DNA of 64,000 nt from positions 930,001-994,000 of the forward strand of contig CAWJSX010000001.1 of the NCBI GenBank assembly GCA_963845675.1, in the 5' to 3' direction. The notes under the pieces were generated by a model. The model did no database searches. It had not been told where the DNA came from and saw only the letters and a program-made list of their open reading frames with translations. How positions within the stretch are numbered: position 1 is the first letter of the stretch; each line of letters opens with the position of its first letter. A program made the position numbers and the translations under genes. Below are positions 8,373 through 16,796 of this stretch, piece after piece. Source of the stretch: CAWJMD01 sp963845675. Lineage in GTDB: Bacteria > Actinomycetota > Actinomycetes > Actinomycetales > CAWJMD01.

Positions 8373-9785
8373 TCAGACCGAGCCGGCCAGTCGCGACAGC
8401 AGCAGCACCTCGCCCAGGCACGCGCGAGCGAACACGCCCAGGTGCAGTGACTCGTCGTACCCGTGGGCGAGCGTGTGCGGGTCCTCCACGCCGGTGACCA
8501 GCACCGTCGCGTCCGGGAACGTCCCCACGAAGTCGGCGATGAACGGGATCGACCCGCCGATGCCCTGGTGCACGACCTGCGCGCCGTCCCAGGCCTCGGT
8601 CAACGCCCACCCGGCGGCCTCGTAGACGGGGCCGTCCACGGGGCCGGCGAACGCCTGGCCCAGCTCCTTGCGGGTGAACGTGACGTGCGCCCCGAACGGC
8701 GGGTCCTTCTCGAGGAACGCCTTGAGCGCCTCGAAGGCGTCCTGCGGCGCCTGGCCGGGCGCGATCCGCATCGTCACCTTGGCGCGCACCGTGGGCAGCA
8801 GCGTGTTCGACGCGCGCGCCACCGAGGGCGCGTCGATGCCGGTCACGGTGACGGCCGCCTTCGTCCACATCCGGGTCAGGAGCGAGCCGCTGCCGACCGG
8901 GCGGACCCCGTCCAGCAGGCCGGCTTCGTCGCGCAGCTTCTCCTCGGAGTAGTCCAGGTCGGCAGCCTCGCCGGAGACCAGGCCCGGGACCTGCAGCTCG
9001 CCGTCGCCGTCCCACAGCCGGGCCAGCAACGTGGTCGCGGCCATCACCGCGTCGGGGGCGGCGCCGCCGAACATGCCGGAGTGCACGCCCTGGCGCAGCG
9101 TCGACACCTCGAGATCGCCCTCGACGAGCCCCCGCAGGGTGACGGTGAGCGACGGGGTGTCGACGTCCCAGTTGTCGGAGTCGGCGACGACGATCACGTC
9201 GGCGGCGAGGAGGTCGCGGTGGGCGCTGAGGAACTGCGCCAGGGACGGCGAGCCCGACTCCTCCTCCCCCTCGACGAAGACGACGACGCCGACGCCGTCC
9301 TCGGGACCCCACGTCGGCAGCAGGGTGCGCAGGGCGGCGACGTGGGCCATCACACCGGCCTTGTCGTCGGCGGTGCCCCTGCCGTAGAGACGGCCGTCGC
9401 GCTCGGTCGGATCGAACGCCGGGCTGGTCCAGTCGCCCTCCTCTCCGGGCGGCTGCACGTCGTGGTGCGCATAGAGGAGCACCGTGGGCCTCCCGGCGGG
9501 CGCGGGTCGCCGCGCCACCACCGCGGGAGCCCCGTCGCCCCCGTCCGGCTTCGCGGCCCGCAGCACCTGCACGTCATCGAGGCCGGTGCCGCGCAGCAGG
9601 CCGGCGACGGCCTCGGCGCTGTCGGCCACGTGCGCCTGGTCGAAGGCCGCGGCGGAGACGCTGGGGATGCGCACGAGGGCCTCGAGGTCGGCACGGACAC
9701 CGGGCATCTGCGCGTCGAGGGCGGCACGCAGGGCGGCGACGTCGGTCCGGTGGCTGGCGGCGGGCGTGGTGGTGGCGTCGGTCAT
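8373..9785 (-). CDS. M20-family dipeptidase (metallopeptidase)
   Basis: 470 residues from ATG 9785. A zinc-dependent M20 peptidase/carnosinase-like enzyme that probably cleaves dipeptides or deacylates amino acids in the cytoplasm. Metal and catalytic motifs: LLYAHHDVQPPG (His, Asp), GRGTADDKAGVMAH (bridging Asp), VEGEEESGSPSL (general-base Glu and metal Glu) and VVADSDNWD. A dimerisation-type domain lies in the middle. The divergent DUF3043 gene begins 32 bases upstream, so the two promoters must overlap. Exact substrate unknown. Confidence 0.93.
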   Translation of the reverse strand: MTDATTTPAASHRTDVAALRAALDAQMPGVRADLEALVRIPSVSAAAFDQAHVADSAEAVAGLLRGTGLDDVQVLRAAKPDGGDGAPAVVARRPAPAGRPTVLLYAHHDVQPPGEEGDWTSPAFDPTERDGRLYGRGTADDKAGVMAHVAALRTLLPTWGPEDGVGVVVFVEGEEESGSPSLAQFLSAHRDLLAADVIVVADSDNWDVDTPSLTVTLRGLVEGDLEVSTLRQGVHSGMFGGAAPDAVMAATTLLARLWDGDGELQVPGLVSGEAADLDYSEEKLRDEAGLLDGVRPVGSGSLLTRMWTKAAVTVTGIDAPSVARASNTLLPTVRAKVTMRIAPGQAPQDAFEALKAFLEKDPPFGAHVTFTRKELGQAFAGPVDGPVYEAAGWALTEAWDGAQVVHQGIGGSIPFIADFVGTFPDATVLVTGVEDPHTLAHGYDESLHLGVFARACLGEVLLLSRLAGSV

Positions 9786-9816
9786 GGGCGCACGGTATCG
9801 CCGGTAGGGTCGACGG

Positions 9817-10416
9817 GTGTTCGGACGTCGGAAGACCCAGGAGAAGGCCGCCCCCCAGGTGCAGGAGCGGCCGGGCGCCAAGAACCGTCCGACCCCGAAA
9901 CGCAAGGAGGCCGAGGCGGCGCGGCGACGCCCGCTGGTGCCGGACGACCGCAAGGCCGCGGGTAAGGCCGACCGGCAGAAGCTCCGTGAGGAGCGGCTGC
10001 GCCAGCGCGAGGCGCTGGCCTCCGGCGACGAGTCGCACCTGCCGCCACGCGACGCCGGCCCGAACAAGCGGTTCGTGCGCGACCTCGTCGACGGACGCCT
10101 CAACATCGGCGAGTTCTACCTCTACCTGGCCCTGATCGCCGTGGCCCTGGTGGTGCTCCCGGGTGCGATCGGCCTCGACCCGCTCCAGGTGGCCCAGGTG
10201 CAGCTCGTGTCGACCCTCGTCCTGTGGGGGACGGTGATCGTGGTCGGCACCGACGCGGTCATCCTGTCCCGGCTCATGCGCCGGCGGCTGCGTGAGCGGT
10301 TCGGCGCCGGTGTCGAGATGCGCGGGCTGATCTCCTACGGCGTGCTGCGCTCCTTCCAGATCCGGCGACTCCGGTTGCCCAAGCCGGCGGTGAAGCGCGG
10401 TCAGCCTCCGCGCTGA
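9817..10416 (+). CDS. DUF3043 actinobacterial membrane protein
   Basis: 199 residues, GTG start. A highly charged Lys/Arg/Glu-rich N-terminal half (about 1-85) is followed by two transmembrane helices (about 103-122 and 130-152) and a basic tail. The core FVRDLVDGRLNIGEFYLY is typical of DUF3043, found widely in Actinobacteria. Function is not known; basic ends on both sides suggest both termini are cytoplasmic. Divergent from the dipeptidase gene. Confidence 0.9.
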   Translation: MFGRRKTQEKAAPQVQERPGAKNRPTPKRKEAEAARRRPLVPDDRKAAGKADRQKLREERLRQREALASGDESHLPPRDAGPNKRFVRDLVDGRLNIGEFYLYLALIAVALVVLPGAIGLDPLQVAQVQLVSTLVLWGTVIVVGTDAVILSRLMRRRLRERFGAGVEMRGLISYGVLRSFQIRRLRLPKPAVKRGQPPR

Positions 10417-10461
10417 CCGCCCGATTCGTCGTCCCGGTCGGTGCGCCGTAGGGTCGACGCC

Positions 10462-11472
10462 ATGGACTTCCGCTACCTCGGCAACTCCGGCCTCAAGATC
10501 TCCGAGATCACCTACGGCAACTGGCTGACCCACGGGTCCCAGGTCGAGAACGACGTCGCCGCCACGTGCGTGCGCGCCGCTCTCGACGCCGGCATCACGA
10601 CCTTCGACACGGCTGACGTGTACGCCAACACCAAGGCCGAGTACGTCCTCGGTGAAGCCCTAGCCGGTGAGCGCCGGGAGTCGCTCGAGATCTTCACGAA
10701 GGTCTACTGGCCGACCGGCCCCGGTGGCCCCAACGACACCGGGCTGTCGCGCAAGCACGTGATGGAGTCCATCAACGGCTCGCTGAAGCGGCTGCAGACG
10801 GACTACGTCGACCTGTACCAGGCGCACCGCTACGACACGGAGACGCCGCTCGAGGAGACGATGCAGGCCTTCGCCGACATCGTCCGGCAGGGCAAGGCGC
10901 TCTACATCGGGGTGAGCGAGTGGACCGCGGACCAGATCCGCGACGGCGTCGCGCTCTCGAAGGAGCTGGGGTTCCAGCTCATCTCGAGCCAGCCGCAGTA
11001 CTCGATGCTGTGGCGCGTCATCGAGGACGAGGTCGTGCCCACCAGCCGCGAGCTCGGCGTCTCCCAGATCGTGTGGTCACCGATCGCCCAGGGCGTGCTG
11101 TCGGGCAAGTACAAGCCCGGTCAGGCACCGCCCGCGGGGTCGCGCGCCACGGACGAGAAGGGCGGCGCGGACATGATCAAGCGGTTCATGAACGACGAGA
11201 CCCTCTCTGCCGTGCAGAACCTCGCCCCGATCGCCGAGGAGATGGGTCTGACGATGGCCCAGCTGGCGATCGCGTGGGTGCTGCAGAACGACAACGTGGC
11301 CGCGGCGCTCGTGGGAGCCTCGCGTCCCGAGCAGGTGGCTGAGAACGTCAAGGCCGCAGGCGTCGAGATCCCCGCCGAGCTGATGGGACGCATCGACGAG
11401 GCCCTCGGCGACGTGGTCGAGCGCGACGCCGGCAAGACGGCCGAGACCTCTCCCCAGACGCGCGTCGCCTGA
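10462..11472 (+). CDS. Aldo/keto reductase, K+ channel beta-subunit-like
   Basis: 336 residues from ATG 10462 (MDFRYLGNSGLKISEITYG); an upstream in-frame GTG at 10441 is less convincing. A TIM-barrel NADPH-dependent oxidoreductase. The catalytic tetrad appears as Asp and Tyr in FDTADVYANTKAE, Lys in IFTKVYWP and His in YQAHRYDTETP. C-terminal coenzyme-binding region: VGASRPEQVAENV. The subfamily resembles Kv-beta/YghZ-like reductases. Substrate unknown. It is convergent with a small gene only 33 bases away. Confidence 0.93.
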   Translation: MDFRYLGNSGLKISEITYGNWLTHGSQVENDVAATCVRAALDAGITTFDTADVYANTKAEYVLGEALAGERRESLEIFTKVYWPTGPGGPNDTGLSRKHVMESINGSLKRLQTDYVDLYQAHRYDTETPLEETMQAFADIVRQGKALYIGVSEWTADQIRDGVALSKELGFQLISSQPQYSMLWRVIEDEVVPTSRELGVSQIVWSPIAQGVLSGKYKPGQAPPAGSRATDEKGGADMIKRFMNDETLSAVQNLAPIAEEMGLTMAQLAIAWVLQNDNVAAALVGASRPEQVAENVKAAGVEIPAELMGRIDEALGDVVERDAGKTAETSPQTRVA

Positions 11473-11505
11473 CCGGCTGCGGCCGGGGCGAGGGGCCGTC
11501 GGGGG

Positions 11506-11724
11506 TCAGTGAGCGGGGCGTAGCGACATCGGTCCGTAGACGACCGTGTCGCCCTCGCGCAGGGTGACGGCCTCGGCGCCCTCGGCCAGCAGGTCCTGCC
11601 AGGTCTCCCCGACCCACGACTCCGCGTCGGCCTGGGTCGGGAAGCCCCGCTCGGGCGCGCTGGGCGGGGTCACGTCGGCCCCGTCCGCGTCGTGGTAGGT
11701 CCAGGTCCAGGTCGTCGCGGTCAT
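11506..11724 (-). CDS. Small conserved actinobacterial protein, function unknown
   Basis: 72 residues from ATG 11724. Features are TWTWTYHDADG near the start, FPTQADAESWVGETWQDLL in the middle and GDTVVYGPMSL near the end. I recall very similar short proteins as common hypothetical proteins in Actinobacteria, but no function is known to me. Acidic, soluble, no signal peptide or membrane segment. The next gene upstream on this strand (cobT) ends 22 bases away, so the two may be co-transcribed. Confidence 0.8.
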   Translation of the reverse strand: MTATTWTWTYHDADGADVTPPSAPERGFPTQADAESWVGETWQDLLAEGAEAVTLREGDTVVYGPMSLRPAH

Positions 11725-11746
11725 GGGACCACCGTAGGGCGCGACG

Positions 11747-12829
11747 TCATCCACCTTCGTCGACCCCGGCGTCGTCGAAGGTGGCCACCTCGGCGAGCAG
11801 CCGAGCAGCGGCCTGCACCAGCGGCACGGCGAGCACCGCGCCCGAGCCCTCCCCGAGCCGCAGGCCCAGGTCGAGCAGCGGCTCGAGCCCGAGCCGCTCC
11901 AGCGCCAGCGAGGCTCCCGGCTCGCTGGACCGGTGCCCCGCCACCCAGTGGTCAACCGCCGCAGGGCACATCAGGTCGGCGACGAGGGCGGCGGAGCACG
12001 CGATGACCCCGTCGAGGACGACGGGGACGCGGGCCGCCGCACCCCCCAGGAGGAACCCGGCGATCGCGGCGTGCTCGAGCCCGCCGACGGCGGCCAGCAG
12101 CCCGACCGGGTCCTCGGCCGCCCCTGCGACGGCATCGGCGTGCAGCGCGAGGGCCCTCCGCACCGTCTCCGTCTTCAGCGCCAACGTGCTGTCGTCGATG
12201 CCGGTCCCGCGGCCGGTGGCCTGCTCGGGCGCGACGCCGGTCACGGCCGCCACGAGGACGGCGGAGGGCGTGGTGTTGGCGATGCCCATGTCGCCCGCCA
12301 CGAGCAGCCGGTGCCCACCTGCGACGAGGTCGCCCGCGACCGCGATCCCCACGTCGAGCGCGGCCTCGGCCTGCGCCCGCGTCATGGCGGGGCCGGTCGA
12401 GAGGTCTGCCGTGCCTCGGGACACGTTGCGCCGCACAAGGTCTGCGGGCTCCCCCAGGTCTGTCGCCACTCCCACGTCGACCACACGCACCGTGGCGCCG
12501 ACCTGCCTGGCCAGGGCGTTCACCACCGCCCGCCCGGCGAGGAACGTCGACACCATCTGGCCGGTGACCTCCTGCGGCCACGGGCTGACGCCCTGGGCGT
12601 GCACGCCGTGGTCACCCGCGAACACCGCCAGCGCCGCGGGCGAGACCACGGGCGGGCAGACTCCGGTGGACGCGGCCAGCCGCACCGACAGGTCCTCCAG
12701 CGCGCCCATCGACCCCGGCGGTTTCGTCAGCCGCGACTGCCGGTGGCGCGCGGCCGCCGCCGCGTCGGCGCTGCCGGTGACGACGGCCCTCACGGTGGCG
12801 TCCACGAGGCTGGTGTCGGTCACGGGCAC
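11747..12829 (-). CDS. cobT: Nicotinate-nucleotide--dimethylbenzimidazole phosphoribosyltransferase
   Basis: 360 residues. Activates dimethylbenzimidazole as alpha-ribazole phosphate for the lower ligand of cobalamin. I chose GTG 12829 because AGGAGG lies six bases upstream; a second in-frame GTG is two codons further on. Motifs: RLTKPPGSMGALEDL, VFAGDHGVHAQGVSPWPQEVT, GDMGIANTTPSAVL and near the end CPAAVDHWVAGHRSSEPG. The active-site Glu region fits the family. Other cobalamin genes are absent, and it lies just downstream of the TIR/SLOG operon, separated by 46 bases that include a short hairpin. Confidence 0.95.
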   Translation of the reverse strand: MPVTDTSLVDATVRAVVTGSADAAAAARHRQSRLTKPPGSMGALEDLSVRLAASTGVCPPVVSPAALAVFAGDHGVHAQGVSPWPQEVTGQMVSTFLAGRAVVNALARQVGATVRVVDVGVATDLGEPADLVRRNVSRGTADLSTGPAMTRAQAEAALDVGIAVAGDLVAGGHRLLVAGDMGIANTTPSAVLVAAVTGVAPEQATGRGTGIDDSTLALKTETVRRALALHADAVAGAAEDPVGLLAAVGGLEHAAIAGFLLGGAAARVPVVLDGVIACSAALVADLMCPAAVDHWVAGHRSSEPGASLALERLGLEPLLDLGLRLGEGSGAVLAVPLVQAAARLLAEVATFDDAGVDEGG

Positions 12830-12856
12830 GGGGGACCTCCTGGGTGGCGGACGGGA

Positions 12857-12874
12857 CTCGCGGACGGCCGCGAG
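12857..12874 (-). terminator. Short hairpin between the SLOG gene and cobT
   Basis: CTCGCGG and CCGCGAG form a perfect 7-bp stem with loop ACGG, two bases after the SLOG stop codon. No T-tract. It may end or attenuate the accessory operon before cobT. Confidence 0.5.
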
Positions 12875-12875
12875 C

Positions 12876-13577
12876 CTACGACCCGCCTCCCAAGAGCTCG
12901 TCGAGGACCGCCCCCAGCGCCTGGCCGTCGGACACGTCGACCACGCGCGTGAGCGGCGACGACGCGATCCGCTCGGCACGGTCGCCGGGTCGGACCTCAC
13001 CCGCGGCTGCCGCGGCGATCGTGTCCGCGAGGCGTCCGGTCCCCGCCAGCACCACCATCGGCCGGTGCTGCGCCAGGCCCCGGGTCACGTCGTCCCTGGC
13101 CACGTCACCGCCGTTCACCATCAGGGTCAGCGTCGGCCGGCCCGCCGCGACGACCCGCGCCACCTCGCCCAGCCAGCCGGACTCGTCCCCCCACTGCCGG
13201 CCGGGGACCACGAGGACCAGGGTGTGGTGGGGTTCCAGCTCGGCTGCCCCACCCGAGCGGCCGCCGGTCCCCTGCGGCGCCACGGTCCCGTCGGCCACGA
13301 CGCCGACGAGGGGGAACCGGGCGCCGGTGGCCTCGCGCAGCCGTCCGACGACCCGCATCACCCCCGCGTCGGTGCCGCCGTCGACGACGGCGGCACCCCA
13401 CCGGTCAAGGGCCGGGAGCAGCCACTCGCCCAGCGCCTGCCTCACCGGTCCCAGGTACCGGTCCTCCATGGCCGCGGCTCCCCCGACGAGGACGACGACG
13501 GGACGGGGGCCGTCGCGGGTCACCGGCTCCAGGGCAGTTGGCAGGTCCGCGACGGTGCCGACGCGCACGGTGGTCAT
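12876..13577 (-). CDS. SLOG-domain protein of the TRPM/LSDAT prokaryotic type
   Basis: 233 residues from ATG 13577, which overlaps the TIR stop by 4 bases. Nearly the whole chain is one Rossmann-like SLOG domain. Visible motifs: VVVLVGGAAAMEDRYL (first strand and glycine loop), AAVVDGGTDAGVMRVVGRL, FPLVGVVADG, ELEPHHTLVLVVPG, WGDESGWL, LTLMVNGG and VVLAGTGRLADTIA. LSDAT domains occur in TRPM channels, where they bind ADP-ribose-type nucleotides, and in bacterial conflict operons. No effector domain or membrane segment is present, so it probably senses or processes a nucleotide made by its TIR partner; that role is inferred. Confidence 0.88.
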   Translation of the reverse strand: MTTVRVGTVADLPTALEPVTRDGPRPVVVLVGGAAAMEDRYLGPVRQALGEWLLPALDRWGAAVVDGGTDAGVMRVVGRLREATGARFPLVGVVADGTVAPQGTGGRSGGAAELEPHHTLVLVVPGRQWGDESGWLGEVARVVAAGRPTLTLMVNGGDVARDDVTRGLAQHRPMVVLAGTGRLADTIAAAAAGEVRPGDRAERIASSPLTRVVDVSDGQALGAVLDELLGGGS

Positions 13578-14236
13578 CGCCACGCGTGCCCCCGCCGGGC
13601 TGCCGTGCGGCGGATGCCCTCCCCGATCGCGCTGACCACGAACCCGACGAAGCACACGCCGAGCATCACCGGGAAGAGCGGGGACGGCTGGTCACCCGGC
13701 TGCGAGTTCCAGGCCGTCGCGAACAGCAGGAAGAAGCCGCCCATCCCGCCGAGGAACAGCACCAGCCCCAGCCCTGCGATGACGGTCCCGACGACACGAG
13801 CGGTGCGTGCACCGGCCGACGGCTTCAGGCGCCGGGCCTGGGCCGCGGTCCGGTAGACGCCGTCCACGACCGCCTCGATCCCGTAGGGGCTCTCCGTCGA
13901 GTACGGCACCCGCTGCAGCCCCCCGAGCACCAACCGGAACGGACCGAGGTCGGTCTCCTCGAGGACGACGGGCAGGACCGGGCGCTCGTAGTCGTCCGCG
14001 GCGACGTGCAGCTCACGGTTGACGTACGTCGACGCGACCGAGAACGGCGAGATCAGCAGCACGAACACGTCGCACCGCCCGATCGCCCGCTCGAGCTGGG
14101 CGCCGAAACGCCCGGCCCTCAGACGCTGCTCGTCGAGGAACACCGAGAACCCCTCACGCTTCAGGCCCGATGCGACCTCCCTGGCGGCGCGCTGGTCCTC
14201 CCGCGCGTAGCTGATGAACACCGACAGGTTCCTCAT
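13574..14236 (-). CDS. Membrane-anchored TIR-domain protein (putative NAD-cleaving enzyme)
   Basis: 220 residues. TIR domain at about 3-110: VFISYAREDQ (first strand), GFSVFLDEQRLRAG, and CDVFVLLISPFSVASTYVNREL. Glu75 in YVNREL is where TIR NADases carry their catalytic glutamate, so enzyme activity is plausible. A basic linker follows, then two transmembrane helices (about 148-174 and 187-205), so the TIR domain is probably cytoplasmic and held at the membrane. It overlaps the protease gene and the SLOG gene by 4 bases each, a translationally coupled trio. NADase activity is inferred from family knowledge. Confidence 0.9.
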   Translation of the reverse strand: MRNLSVFISYAREDQRAAREVASGLKREGFSVFLDEQRLRAGRFGAQLERAIGRCDVFVLLISPFSVASTYVNRELHVAADDYERPVLPVVLEETDLGPFRLVLGGLQRVPYSTESPYGIEAVVDGVYRTAAQARRLKPSAGARTARVVGTVIAGLGLVLFLGGMGGFFLLFATAWNSQPGDQPSPLFPVMLGVCFVGFVVSAIGEGIRRTAARRGHAWR

Positions 14237-15849
14237 GCGGTCCTCCCGGGAGAACCGTCGAGGGACGCGGCGATGGCGCCGCGGATCCTGTCGATGCGGA
14301 TCCCCTCGTTCGCGGCGTAGACGCCCTCCCCGTGCAGCCGGGTCATGCGCTCACTGCCCGCGTGGTGCAGCGCCACCACGCGCCACCGCTTGTCGAACAC
14401 CGGGCTGCCCGAGCTGCCGGGCTGGGTGGGCGCCCGGTAGTGGACCTTGACGTCGTCGTAGTCGAGCAGGTCGTTGTCGTGGATGGAGATCTTCACCGCG
14501 GGCGCGCCGAGCGGGTGACCCACCACGTAGACCCGAGCCGGCTCTGCGGCGTCCAGCAGCGGAAGGCGTTCCGCCAGCGGGTTGCGCTCGACACCGTCCG
14601 GCACCTCTGCCAGCGCCACGACCGTGGCGTCGAGCTCGGTGGGTGGTGAGGTCCACAGCTGCGCCCCGAGCGCGACCCTGGCGGTCCCTCCCGCCCGCGC
14701 GAGCCCGCGGAACGTCAGGACGGCGTCCGACGCCGGGACGGCGTCGGGGATGACGTGCGCGTTGGTCAGCAGGACCAGGCCCGGGAAGGACGGGTGGAGG
14801 TCGGCCCCGGCCAGGACGAAGCCCGTGCCACAGGCCTCCTCGTACGCGTCCTCCACGCGGGCGACGCCGCGGCACCGCCGGAGCAGGTCCTCGAACCAGG
14901 CCTGCGTCTGGGCGCCGTCGGCACCGAAGACCTTCTCGAAGCCCCTGTCGACGGTGTGTGCCTGGGAACCCGCTGTCGGGCCGAGGGTGAGCACGGCGCC
15001 CTGCTTCTGCAGCAGCAGCGCCTCCAGCGGGGGCAGGATCGTCGCGCCCGGCGGGCTGTCGTGCGACATCTGCCAGACCTCGACGAGCTGCCGACGCAGG
15101 CTGGCGATCTCGAAGGCGCCGGTGCGGGTGGTGGCCTCGGTGTGGTGGATGCGGGCGAGCGCCCTGTCCACGTCCCCCAGCGCGACGTCGGCCTCGACCG
15201 CCGTCGCCCAGTCCCACGGGTCCGCGGCCTCACCGCGTCGTGAGATCCGCGCCGACACGTCCCCCGCGATCTCCAGGCCGGCCGAGCGGGGGTCGTCGAA
15301 GCCCTCGACGTGCAGTCCCTCCCGATCGGCCCGCAGCAGCAACGCCGCCGTGTTGATGCCGTGCCACACGGCATCGGGGTCCGAGGCGTACACGGTCCCG
15401 TAGGCCGCGACCGCGCGGTCGAGCCACGTGCCGCGGCGCACAGGTGCGGCGCTGCCCCCGGCGACGAACATCTCCTTGTACGCCCTGCCCTGCAGCCCCT
15501 TCGCCTCCACGGCCTCGGTGCCGTCCCCGTCGACCAGCTCGCTGAGCACGTCGAGCCCGGCGACGACCGCCCCCCGCTCGATCAGGGCCTGCGCGTACTG
15601 CCTTCGTGCAGTGGGCATCTCGGCACCCGTCTGCAGCAGGGCCTCCGCGACCCGCTCGAGCAGCCCGAACCGGCAGTGGTGCCTCAGCAGCGAGAGGACG
15701 TCGAGGAGGTCGGCCGGGACGGCGTCGGGCTCGACGTCCTCCAGCGCCTCGACGATCTCCGTGCCGATCCGGTCGGCCGCGGCCACGTCGGACGTGCCGA
15801 GGGCGCCGGACAGCTCTTGGGCGAGCCTGCTCGCGTCCTCGTCCCTCAT
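14233..15849 (-). CDS. TPR-sensor (TRAFs-binding-like) and trypsin-like serine protease fusion
   Basis: 538 residues from ATG 15849. The N-terminal half (about 40-290) is alpha-helical, TPR-like, with KGLQGRAYKEMF and DPDAVWHGINTAALLL, typical of the MAP3K TRAFs-binding/TPR-S sensor domain. The C-terminal part (about 335-530) is a trypsin fold: His365 in LTNAHVI, Asp407 in TELDATV and Ser480 in PGSSGSPVFD complete the triad. No signal peptide, so a cytoplasmic protease, probably held inactive until the sensor half responds. It starts within the hydrolase stop and ends within the TIR start (4-base overlaps). Target unknown. Confidence 0.88.
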   Translation of the reverse strand: MRDEDASRLAQELSGALGTSDVAAADRIGTEIVEALEDVEPDAVPADLLDVLSLLRHHCRFGLLERVAEALLQTGAEMPTARRQYAQALIERGAVVAGLDVLSELVDGDGTEAVEAKGLQGRAYKEMFVAGGSAAPVRRGTWLDRAVAAYGTVYASDPDAVWHGINTAALLLRADREGLHVEGFDDPRSAGLEIAGDVSARISRRGEAADPWDWATAVEADVALGDVDRALARIHHTEATTRTGAFEIASLRRQLVEVWQMSHDSPPGATILPPLEALLLQKQGAVLTLGPTAGSQAHTVDRGFEKVFGADGAQTQAWFEDLLRRCRGVARVEDAYEEACGTGFVLAGADLHPSFPGLVLLTNAHVIPDAVPASDAVLTFRGLARAGGTARVALGAQLWTSPPTELDATVVALAEVPDGVERNPLAERLPLLDAAEPARVYVVGHPLGAPAVKISIHDNDLLDYDDVKVHYRAPTQPGSSGSPVFDKRWRVVALHHAGSERMTRLHGEGVYAANEGIRIDRIRGAIAASLDGSPGRTA

Positions 15850-16781
15850 GGCCTGTCGACACCGAGGGCGTCGGCCAGGTGGGTCCGCAGCTGCTGACCA
15901 CGCAGGTACTTGCCGATGTCGTGCCGCCAACGCCCCCAGTTCGGCTCGTTGACGTCGACCACCGCGTCGGCACCCCCACGCCTGAAGTCGCCCGCGATGT
16001 AGGGGTCGGCCGCCGCGACGACGTCGAGGCGGTCGAAGACGTTGACCCACGGCCCGCTCAGCGTGCGGCCGGGGAACCCGTCGCGGCGTGACCACTGGGG
16101 CTTCAGGCAGTGCTGCACCTCGTCGAGGCCCAGGGGGCTGCCGACGGTGAACAGCCCGTCCACGTCCGGGCACCCGGGGACCCGCTGGAGGCAGTCGTAG
16201 GCGATCACCGTGCCCATGCTGTGCGTGACGAGCACGTGCGGCGGCTCGTGCTCGGCCCCGCGTCCCAGGGCCTCGACCATCCTCCGGCGGATCTCGTCCT
16301 GGATCGCGTGCTGGTCCCCCGGGCGCGGGCTGAAGCTCGTGTTGAAGAGGTAGTGGTGCACGTCGCGCAGGAAGGTCCTCATCACCCGGCGGGCCAGGAT
16401 CGGCGGCAGCAGCTCGAGTGACTCGCCGACGTCGGGGTCGGGCGCAGGGGGGCTCTCGTGCACCGGGTCCGGCGCCACGGCGACTCCGAGGCGGGCTGCG
16501 AGCCGGGCCATCACCTCGGCGTCCTCGCCCTGGCCGTCCGTGAGCCACGTCAGGTCGACGTCCTCGGCACCGCCCAGGTCGACCGCCTCGAGGCTCTCGG
16601 CCTGTCCGCCGGCGAGCGGCTGGGCGTAGAGCAGGTCCGCCCAGTAGACGAGCTCGTACCCCACGTGCTCGTAGTCGAGGTCGATGCCCTGGTCGTCGGC
16701 CAGCGCCGAGACCCAGGCCCGCGTGAGGTCCTCGGCCGGTGGCTTGTTGCTGATGCCGTGCACGAACGTGACGTGGGCCAT
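15846..16781 (-). CDS. Alpha/beta hydrolase (lipase/esterase-like) of the accessory operon
   Basis: 311 residues, ATG 16781. N-terminal VTFVHGISNKP supplies the oxyanion HG motif. The nucleophile elbow is VLVTHSMGTVIAY (Ser188), and a late Asp in VFDRLDVVA and His in WGRWRHDIGKYL complete a plausible triad. A long insertion (about 55-150) sits between the first strands. No signal peptide or membrane helix. Such hydrolases recur as candidate lipid- or peptide-cleaving effectors in conflict operons, but its substrate is unknown. It begins 15 bases after the M15 gene and overlaps the protease start by 4 bases. Confidence 0.88.
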   Translation of the reverse strand: MAHVTFVHGISNKPPAEDLTRAWVSALADDQGIDLDYEHVGYELVYWADLLYAQPLAGGQAESLEAVDLGGAEDVDLTWLTDGQGEDAEVMARLAARLGVAVAPDPVHESPPAPDPDVGESLELLPPILARRVMRTFLRDVHHYLFNTSFSPRPGDQHAIQDEIRRRMVEALGRGAEHEPPHVLVTHSMGTVIAYDCLQRVPGCPDVDGLFTVGSPLGLDEVQHCLKPQWSRRDGFPGRTLSGPWVNVFDRLDVVAAADPYIAGDFRRGGADAVVDVNEPNWGRWRHDIGKYLRGQQLRTHLADALGVDRP

Positions 16782-16796
16782 CTGCCCCAGCCCCTT